From positions 1 to 64,000 of the forward strand of contig CACFXK010000005.1 in the NCBI GenBank assembly GCA_902570125.1: a stretch of DNA of 64,000 nt. The letters run 5' to 3'. Below, piece by piece: positions 58,743-64,000 of the stretch (within the stretch, counting starts at the first letter, position 1; each line of letters begins with the position of its first letter). This DNA comes from an uncultured Pelagibacteraceae bacterium. Its GTDB lineage: Bacteria > Pseudomonadota > Alphaproteobacteria > Pelagibacterales > Pelagibacteraceae. The notes under the pieces were generated by a model. That model ran no database searches. It was not told the origin of the DNA and saw only the letters and a list, made by a program, of their open reading frames with translations. Made by a program: the position numbers and the translations under genes.

Positions 58743-60068
58743 CTAGCAATCCAAAGTATTAGATCTTTCCCACTTTGTAATAGGTTTTAATTTATCAAAT
58801 TTTTCTTTTGACTTGAAACTTTCAATTTCGGATTTTTTTAATTTGATATAACTGTTTAAAACATTTTTTCCAAAAGCATTTTTCATTACTGTATTAATAT
58901 TTAACATTTCTAAGGAATCTTCTAATGTATTTGGTAATTTTGGTAGGTTGGGATATTTTTTGTGATCAGTATACATATTACAAAATAATGGTTTTCCAGG
59001 ATTAACTCTTTTTCTAATCCCATTTATACCTGCTGCTAAAACTCCTGCTTGTAGCAAATATGGATTTGCTGATCCATCCATTAATCTTAGTTCAAACCTT
59101 CCTGGATCTGGAACTCTAATCATATGTGTTCGATTATTTCCTGTGTAAGAAATACTACTTGGTGACCATGTTGCACCAGACTTTGTCGGTGGCGCATTTA
59201 TTCTTCTATAACTATTTAAAGTTGGATTAAAAAATGCTGATAATGAACCTGCATTCTTAATAACTCCACCCAAAAAATTATATGCTAATTTACTAAGCCC
59301 AAGTTTATCGTTTTTATCTAAAAATTTATTTTTTTTCTTATCCCATAGAGAAATATGTGCATGACATCCATTACCCGTCAGTTGTTCAAATGGTTTAGGC
59401 ATAAATGTTGCTCTTAATCCATGCTTTTCTGCTATAGACTTAACCATAAATTTAAAAAATGTATGTCTATCTGCTGTTGTTAAGCAGTCAGTGTAGTCCC
59501 AATTCATTTCAAACTGGCCATTAGCATCTTCATGATCATTTTGATATGGGTTCCATCCCATTGTAATCATGCAATCACATATCTCTTTTATTAAATCATA
59601 TTGCCTCATTAAAGCTGACTGGTCATAACAAGGTTTAGATTGAGTATCCCTTGAGTCTGCAATAGAACTACCATCAGTTGATATAAGGAAATATTCACAC
59701 TCAACACCCGATTTCATTGTGTAACCTTCATTTGATAGTGATTTTATTTGGTTTTTTAACATCACTCTTGGTGATGCCTCAACAGGTTTGCCATTCATCC
59801 ATAGGTCTGAAGCAAGCCAACCTACTTCTTTATTCCAAGGTAATTGAATTAAACTATTTGGATCTGGTACAGCAAACATATCAGAGTCTGCTGGTGACAT
59901 ATCAAGCCAAGCTGCAAATCCAGCAAATCCTGCACCATTTTTTTGCATCTCTTTGATAGCTTGTGCGGGTACTAATTTAGATCTTAATACACCAAACAAA
60001 TCAACGAAACTTATTAAAAAATATTTTATTTTTTTTGATTTTGCAATTTTATATAAGTCTTTTGCCAC
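58743..60068 (-). CDS. glnT: Glutamine-synthetase-family ligase, GlnT/GmaS type
   Basis: 441-aa ATP-dependent ligase of the GS family. Seen: FVDLFGVLRSKLVPAQAIKEMQKNGAGFAGFAAWLDMSPADSDMFAVPDPNSLIQLPW, GVECEYFLIS (metal Glu), GNGCHAHISLWDK, NSYRRINAPPTKSGATWSPSSISYTGNNRTHMIRVPDPGRFELRLMDGSANPYL. This long N-terminal motif matches GlnT of rhizobia and gamma-glutamylmethylamide synthetase (GmaS). Amt and glutamate-synthase-like genes nearby support nitrogen (ammonium or methylamine) assimilation. Methylamine versus ammonium specificity cannot be told by eye. Confidence 0.87.
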   Translation of the reverse strand: MAKDLYKIAKSKKIKYFLISFVDLFGVLRSKLVPAQAIKEMQKNGAGFAGFAAWLDMSPADSDMFAVPDPNSLIQLPWNKEVGWLASDLWMNGKPVEASPRVMLKNQIKSLSNEGYTMKSGVECEYFLISTDGSSIADSRDTQSKPCYDQSALMRQYDLIKEICDCMITMGWNPYQNDHEDANGQFEMNWDYTDCLTTADRHTFFKFMVKSIAEKHGLRATFMPKPFEQLTGNGCHAHISLWDKKKNKFLDKNDKLGLSKLAYNFLGGVIKNAGSLSAFFNPTLNSYRRINAPPTKSGATWSPSSISYTGNNRTHMIRVPDPGRFELRLMDGSANPYLLQAGVLAAGINGIRKRVNPGKPLFCNMYTDHKKYPNLPKLPNTLEDSLEMLNINTVMKNAFGKNVLNSYIKLKKSEIESFKSKEKFDKLKPITKWERSNTLDC

Positions 60069-60089
60069 TCAATCTTCTTATCATACTTT

Positions 60090-60248
60090 TTAAAAAAATG
60101 ATAAAAAGAAATCTTTATAGTAAATTATATTTACAACAATAATAATTAATATAGCTAGTACCAATCCATATTTTGCCTTTGGCCATGCTAATCTTGCCAT
60201 TTTGCTTGGAGTTTTATTTGATTCCTCTTTTTTATTTTGCTCGTCCAT
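60090..60248 (-). CDS. 52-aa single-span membrane protein (not in the ORF track)
   Basis: Unlisted ORF read from the minus strand: MDEQNKKEESNKTP, a basic stretch (KMARLAWPKAKYG), one TM helix (LVLAILIIIVVNIIYY) and a short KDFFLSFF end. ATG at 60248, TAA at 60090. It fills most of the gap between the 75-aa gene and glnT on the same strand. I do not recognise the family. Composition (charged N-terminus, clean TM, stop right after) looks like a real protein, but a short ORF in AT-rich DNA can be accidental. Confidence 0.5.
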   Translation of the reverse strand: MDEQNKKEESNKTPSKMARLAWPKAKYGLVLAILIIIVVNIIYYKDFFLSFF

Positions 60249-60258
60249 TTTAATTTAA

Positions 60259-60282
60259 GGGCGCAATTAAAATTTTGCGCCC
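60259..60282 (-). terminator. Hairpin between the 75-aa and 52-aa genes
   Basis: Minus strand: GGGCGCAA, 8-base AT loop, TTGCGCCC: an 8-bp GC-rich stem starting 14 bases after the 75-aa stop, followed by TTAAATTAAA rather than a solid U tract. The 52-aa ATG lies 10 bases beyond the stem. Weak terminator or mRNA stabiliser. Confidence 0.5.
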
Positions 60283-60296
60283 CTATTACTATTTAT

Positions 60297-60524
60297 TTAT
60301 CCGTCAGTTATATTACTTTTCCATGCATTTGAGTTTGGTCTTTTTCTTGCAAGCTTAGAAAGTTTATCACTTTCTTGTTTTGAGCTTACAACAGTCCAAC
60401 CTATCCAAATAATTGCAAGTATAAGGACCAATATACCTTCTGATCCTACTCCAGGATAAATAGCACCTACAACATCTTCTGCAGGTTTATTTAAGTGATC
60501 TATCCAATTAGATACTGTAGCCAT
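60297..60524 (-). CDS. 75-aa single-span membrane protein downstream of amt
   Basis: 75 aa: N-terminal amphipathic part (WIDHLNKPAEDVVGAIYPGVGSEG), one TM helix (ILVLILAIIWIGWTVVSS) and a charged cytosolic tail (KQESDKLSKLARKRPNS). A strong Shine-Dalgarno (AAAGGAGGATATT) precedes the ATG, and it lies 11 bases after the amt stop, so it is surely expressed with amt. I do not recognise the family. In most bacteria amt is followed by glnK; this small membrane protein occupies that place. Confidence 0.75.
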   Translation of the reverse strand: MATVSNWIDHLNKPAEDVVGAIYPGVGSEGILVLILAIIWIGWTVVSSKQESDKLSKLARKRPNSNAWKSNITDG

Positions 60525-60535
60525 AATATCCTCCT

Positions 60536-61936
60536 TTAACTACTTGAAGAAGCAACAGTGCGTTCATCTTCTTTTGCTTCCTCCATTATTTGATAGTCTA
60601 AACCAGCTAACTCAACTTCTCTTGGGATTCTGAGTTTGCCAATACCATTTAAGACTCTAGCTATAATATAGCCTGGGATCATTCCAAGAACAAAGAACAT
60701 GATTATTGCACCTATGAACATTCCTAAAGGATTTATTGCAGCGTATGTAGTTCCATCCCACATAGCACCAACACTGTATCCTGAAGAAGGGTATCCATTT
60801 AATACAAAACCGCATATCACAAGTCCTGCAAACCCAGCGTAACCATGAACTGCCACTGCTCCAACTGCATCATCAATTTTGAACCTACGTTCAACCCAGT
60901 AATGCATTTTGTAAGCTATAACGACACCAATCATTCCAATTATCAAAGATTGTATTGGATGATATAAGTCATTTCCTGCAGAGGCACAGATTATTCCAGC
61001 TAAACCACTTGAGTAAGTCCAGAAAGGATCACCTTTGGAAACAACATAACCTGCTAACAATCCTCCTGAGAGAGACATTAAAAAGTTCATTGTTATTCCA
61101 CTAAGTGTGGTTGGCGTTACATAAATTGTGGTTGCGGTAAAGTAGGTTACACCTTCCATGCCATACTCAGGTCCAAGATCGTAAATTGGAATATTACAAG
61201 CCGCATAAAATCCCCAAAAACCAGTATAAATTAAGAATAATCCAACAGTTACTAACCAAGGATTTCTTGGTCCTATGTTTCTAGGTTCACCACTTGATGA
61301 AAATTTTCCAATTCTTGGTCCCAAAACAGCAAGTACACCTAAAGCAAATCCACCTGCTACTGCGTGAATTACTCCTGAGGCATAAGCATCATGGTAACCT
61401 AGTATCTTCAACATCCATCCGTCAAAGTGCCATCCCCATGCAGCATCTATGCTCCAAAATACAGATCCAATTGCAATCGCAAGAATTCCAAAAGCAAAAG
61501 TAGTAATTCTTTCAATTACAGCACCTGATACAATGGATGCAGCTGTCCATGAGAAAAGTAAAAATGCAGCCCAAAATACTCCACTAATATGATCTCCTAA
61601 GTTTACTGCCATCAATTCACTATTTGGCAGATACCACTTAGCACTAAAAGCTGAGTCATCTGTAATTAGCGCTGCGCTTTCATTCATTATTGATGGTGCA
61701 AGACCTGGCCCAGTTGGAAATGCCCAATAAATCCACCAACCAAATAAAAACCAAGTTACTGTTACTAAAGGTATCAGCATTGTGTTTTTCATTAATGTAT
61801 GTTGATGATGTTTGTATCGGGAAGCTCCAACTTCATACATACAGAATCCCACGTGGATAAGAAACATTAGTACTACTGTTATCCAATAGTAAAATTCTGT
61901 GAATATGGTTGTCAATGCACCTAGTTCGTCAGTCAT
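60536..61936 (-). CDS. amt: Ammonium/methylamine transporter (Amt family)
   Basis: 466-aa Amt protein with about 11 TM segments. Seen: FLIHVGFCMYEVGASRYKHHQHTLMKN, the twin-His positions in ASGVIHAVAGGFALG and VGAVAVHGYAGFAG, SGAVIERITTFAF, and a polar C-terminus (IMEEAKEDERTVASSSS). The sequence differs from E. coli AmtB in several loops, and it lies in the GmaS/glutamate-synthase-like cluster, so methylamine import is possible. Good Shine-Dalgarno GGAGG before ATG. Leader of about 130 bases to the preceding gene contains a candidate promoter. Confidence 0.93.
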   Translation of the reverse strand: MTDELGALTTIFTEFYYWITVVLMFLIHVGFCMYEVGASRYKHHQHTLMKNTMLIPLVTVTWFLFGWWIYWAFPTGPGLAPSIMNESAALITDDSAFSAKWYLPNSELMAVNLGDHISGVFWAAFLLFSWTAASIVSGAVIERITTFAFGILAIAIGSVFWSIDAAWGWHFDGWMLKILGYHDAYASGVIHAVAGGFALGVLAVLGPRIGKFSSSGEPRNIGPRNPWLVTVGLFLIYTGFWGFYAACNIPIYDLGPEYGMEGVTYFTATTIYVTPTTLSGITMNFLMSLSGGLLAGYVVSKGDPFWTYSSGLAGIICASAGNDLYHPIQSLIIGMIGVVIAYKMHYWVERRFKIDDAVGAVAVHGYAGFAGLVICGFVLNGYPSSGYSVGAMWDGTTYAAINPLGMFIGAIIMFFVLGMIPGYIIARVLNGIGKLRIPREVELAGLDYQIMEEAKEDERTVASSSS

Positions 61937-61983
61937 TTAACCTCCAATTGTTTAAACAAATTATTTTAATATTATTATTTCGA

Positions 61984-62011
61984 ATTATCGGATCAATCTT
62001 AAATAAAACAA
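61984..62011 (-). promoter_or_regulatory. Candidate promoter for amt
   Basis: Minus strand: TTGTTT (-35), a 16-base spacer, GATAAT (-10, 5/6), about 47 bases before the amt ATG. The 61937-62070 gap is AT-rich, and other arrangements (TTGTAA...TACAAT, 19-base spacer) exist. No obvious sigma-54 (GG-N10-GC) element is visible. Confidence 0.35.
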
Positions 62012-62070
62012 TTGTATCAATAAAAATTTATAATATTACAACTATAGGTATATATAAATTGTTGGTGATT

Positions 62071-62478
62071 CTAAAATTTTCGATAAGCTTTTTTTAAATC
62101 TACTAATGGGTGATTTGGAGACATTTGAAATTTTACCAATAGTTCTCTTGCTATCATGTCTCTATCTTGTTGGTTATTTGGTAATTTAATTTTTTTCGGA
62201 ATAGTTACCCAACCATTTGCGTTTCTATCAAAAACTGCAGGTCTATCTTCTTCATATCCCATGTGAACATCTTCCAACCAATTTAAATCATCCCAACCCA
62301 TTGCTTCGATATATTTTTTTAGGAAAGGAGTTATTCTTGAATAGTCTGGCAATAAATTCACATCATATCTATAACCAATAGTTTGGCCTATCATCTTTTC
62401 TCGAGCAGTCTCTTTCTTTTTACCTAACTGACCTTTAACCTTTTTTTTGCTCGATTTTTTAGTTTTTTTCTTTGGCAT
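62071..62478 (-). CDS. Conserved-looking hypothetical with a Lys-rich N-terminus
   Basis: 135 aa. The first ~28 residues are almost all Lys/Ser/Gly (PKKKTKKSSKKKVKGQLGKKKE), followed by a folded-looking part with aromatic and acidic residues (GYRYDVNLLPDYSRITPFLKKYIEAMGWDDLNWLEDVHMGYEEDRPAVFDRNANGW). No TM segment or signal peptide. I do not recognise it. It follows the glutamate-synthase-like gene by 2 bases and precedes amt, so it belongs to the nitrogen cluster and may be an accessory or nucleic-acid-binding protein (from the basic tail only). Confidence 0.7.
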   Translation of the reverse strand: MPKKKTKKSSKKKVKGQLGKKKETAREKMIGQTIGYRYDVNLLPDYSRITPFLKKYIEAMGWDDLNWLEDVHMGYEEDRPAVFDRNANGWVTIPKKIKLPNNQQDRDMIARELLVKFQMSPNHPLVDLKKAYRKF

Positions 62479-62480
62479 AA

Positions 62481-63875
62481 TTATATTTTATGAAAATCGT
62501 CAACTCCTACTGTGTGATTTGTTCCAGAAAGTGGTACTTTTGCTAAAGCAGAAGCTTCCATTGTTAAAGCTGCCATATCTTCTGGCTCTAATGAATGGAT
62601 ATTTGTTTTACCACAAGCTCTTGCTAATAATTGTGCTTCTAAAGTCATAGTGTGTAAGTAATTATATACTCTAAGAGCTGCCTCATCTGGATTTAGTCTT
62701 TTTCTCAATTTAGGATCCTGAGTAGCAACACCAACTGGGCAACGACCAGTATGACAGTGATAACAATGTCCTGCTGGTACTCCCATTTCTTTTTCAAAAT
62801 TAGACTCAGGAATTTCTTTATTACAATTAAGTGCAATCATAGCCCCAGTACCTATAGCAATAGCATCTGCTCCAAGAGCTAATGCTTTTGCCATGTCAGC
62901 TCCATCTCTAACACCACCTGCATAAATAAGAGTAACTTTTCCAGTTTTTCCAACATCATCTATTGCTCTTCTTGCTTCTCTAATTGCAGCTATTCCAGGT
63001 ATACCTGTGTTTGCTGCTGCGATGTGTGGTCCAGCGCCTGTTGAACCTTCCATACCATCTAGATAAATAGAGTCAGGATCACATTTTGCTGCCATACGAA
63101 CATCATCATAAACTTTTGCTGCACCAAGTTTTAATTGTATTGGAACTTTATTTTTGGTTAACTCTCTTAGCTCTTGAACTTTTAAAGCTAAATCATCTGG
63201 TCCTAACCAATCAGGATGTCTAGCAGGAGACCTTTGATCAATACCAGCTGGTAATGATCTCATCTCTGCTACTTGGTCAGTAACTTTTTGACCCATCAAG
63301 TGACCACCCATTCCAACTTTTTGTCCTTGACCAATGAACACTTCAATTCCATCAGCAAGTTGAGCATGATGCGGATTAAATCCATATCTTGATTGAATAC
63401 ATTGATAGTACCATTTTTCTGAATATCTTCTTTCATCAGGTATCATTCCACCTTCACCTGAACATGTCGCGCTACCCGCCATTGTCGCTCCTCTTGCAAG
63501 CGCTGTTTTAGCTTCATAAGATAAAGCTCCAAAACTCATACCTGTAATATAAACCGGTATATCTAATTCTACTGGGTTTTCACATCTTGGACCAATTATA
63601 GTTTTTGTTTCACATTTTTCTCTGTAACCTTCGATTACAAATCTTGTAAGAGTTCCAGGTAAAAAAACTAAATCGTCAAATGTAGGAATTTTTTTCATCA
63701 GAGCCATACCTCTCATTCGGTATCTTCCTAACTGAGCCTTTATGTGAATGTCATCAATTACCTCAGGTGTAAATATAGCGTTATAACCTAGTAAACTTTT
63801 ATTTCTTTTTGAAAATTCACTACCACCATTCCCATTTGAATGACCATTTGATTTTCCATTTTTTTTCTTTGCCAT
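62481..63875 (-). CDS. FMN/Fe-S glutamate-synthase-domain protein (GlxD/MgsC-like)
   Basis: 464-aa protein matching the FMN and [3Fe-4S] core of glutamate synthase. Seen: PVYITGMSFGALSYEAKTALARGA, PIQLKLGAAKVYDDVRMAAKC, GGVRDGADMAKALALGADAIAIGTGAMIA (phosphate binding), and GHCYHCHTGRCPVGVAT carrying the cluster Cys residues. Stand-alone copies form complexes with separate amidotransferase and GXGXG subunits (GlxBCD of rhizobia, MgsABC N-methylglutamate synthase). The N-terminus is a hydrophilic Gly/Asn/Lys tail. Its ATG overlaps the stop of the upstream partial gene (TAATG). Nearby glnT/gmaS and amt fit an N-methylglutamate or glutamate synthase role. Confidence 0.88.
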   Translation of the reverse strand: MAKKKNGKSNGHSNGNGGSEFSKRNKSLLGYNAIFTPEVIDDIHIKAQLGRYRMRGMALMKKIPTFDDLVFLPGTLTRFVIEGYREKCETKTIIGPRCENPVELDIPVYITGMSFGALSYEAKTALARGATMAGSATCSGEGGMIPDERRYSEKWYYQCIQSRYGFNPHHAQLADGIEVFIGQGQKVGMGGHLMGQKVTDQVAEMRSLPAGIDQRSPARHPDWLGPDDLALKVQELRELTKNKVPIQLKLGAAKVYDDVRMAAKCDPDSIYLDGMEGSTGAGPHIAAANTGIPGIAAIREARRAIDDVGKTGKVTLIYAGGVRDGADMAKALALGADAIAIGTGAMIALNCNKEIPESNFEKEMGVPAGHCYHCHTGRCPVGVATQDPKLRKRLNPDEAALRVYNYLHTMTLEAQLLARACGKTNIHSLEPEDMAALTMEASALAKVPLSGTNHTVGVDDFHKI

Positions 63876-64000
63876 TAAATTGCTCCTTTTTTCTCAGTTG
63901 GTTCTAAAGCGTCGTAATTCCAAAGTTTTTTACCTGCAACCACTTTTGTCATTTTTGAAACATCAAAATTTTCGCCAATTTCTGCTACTTTAAGTTTTCT
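63875..64000 (-). CDS. C-terminal 41 residues of an upstream gene, probably the GXGXG-domain subunit (GlxC/MgsB-like), cut by the window edge
   Basis: Open frame on the minus strand from the window edge to a TAA at 63875-63877, ending KLWNYDALEPTEKKGAI. Not in the ORF track because it has no start here. The stop overlaps the GlxD-like ATG (TAATG) and a GGAGC Shine-Dalgarno-like stretch lies inside its end. Identity as the glutamate-synthase GXGXG subunit is inferred only from gene order in glxBCD/mgsABC clusters. Confidence 0.55.
   Translation of the reverse strand, partial: RKLKVAEIGENFDVSKMTKVVAGKKLWNYDALEPTEKKGAI

Noticed and set aside
61937-62070. Sigma-54/NtrC site or leader RNA before amt
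   Set aside because: No GG-N10-GC element is visible and the gap lacks GC-rich stems; a sigma-70-like match is the only signal I see.
1-64000. CRISPR array, prophage, insertion sequence, tRNA or rRNA
   Set aside because: No regularly spaced repeats, no transposase or integrase motifs and no cloverleaf-sized non-coding gap seen in the window.

Overview
The window is strongly AT-rich and extremely gene-dense. No gap between genes exceeds about 140 bases, and many neighbours overlap by 1-8 bases (TAATG, ATGA and TTGA junctions). Gene content is dominated by osmolyte and one-carbon uptake and catabolism: betaine and polyamine-type ABC transporters, GcvT/DmdA-like folate enzymes, a GmaS-type ligase and an ectoine hydrolase relative. 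With small AT-rich genes and little regulation, this fits a streamlined marine alphaproteobacterium of the SAR11/Candidatus Pelagibacter type. The lineage is inferred from composition and content; no rRNA or tRNA gene is present to confirm it.

Layout. 1-4.5 kb: luciferase-like oxidoreductase (cut by the window edge), alpha/beta hydrolase, a translationally coupled SDR/2-oxoglutarate oxygenase pair, and a ProV-type ATPase. 4.5-10.8 kb: gamma-butyrobetaine dioxygenase and a glycine-betaine/proline-type transporter (ProX, a double-length ProW, a divergent ProV). 10.7-22.5 kb: DMT exporters, iron alcohol dehydrogenase, amidase, two homocysteine-methyltransferase-fold proteins, MsrA, a serine hydrolase, an aldehyde dehydrogenase and a 3-hydroxyisobutyrate-dehydrogenase-like protein. 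22.5-29 kb: EutA-like and DoeA/EutD-like genes followed by a PotABCD-type ABC transporter. 29-36.4 kb: a seven-gene minus-strand catabolic operon (GcvT-like, S51 peptidase, FMN 2-hydroxyacid oxidase, TPP enzyme, transthyretin/HIUase-like protein, DmdA-like protein, thiolase), diverging from a dipeptide-type ABC transporter (36.5-42 kb). 42-49.7 kb: BioY, a FadN-like fusion, a ureohydrolase plus aldehyde dehydrogenase, ArgE-like deacylase, CsaA, LysE. 49.7-56.2 kb: aconitase, TPR protein, BamB-like lipoprotein, cupin, ZapE/AFG1 and YjbQ. 56.2-64 kb (minus strand): photolyase, diaminopropionate ammonia-lyase-like enzyme, GlnT/GmaS, two small membrane proteins, an Amt transporter, a Lys-rich unknown, and glutamate-synthase-like subunits.

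The genes suggest a cell that imports nitrogen- and methyl-rich osmolytes, trims them (dioxygenase, hydrolases, folate-dependent demethylases), oxidises the resulting aldehydes and acyl-CoAs, and assimilates the nitrogen through a GmaS/glutamate-synthase-like/Amt cluster. I see no CRISPR array, prophage, insertion sequence, rRNA or tRNA. The best candidate for an undescribed system is the 29-36.4 kb operon with its divergent transporter. A second is the amt-associated set of small membrane proteins, one of which (52 aa) is absent from the supplied ORF track. A recurring feature is a strong hairpin placed after a transporter gene, in three cases close to the start codon of the next gene.
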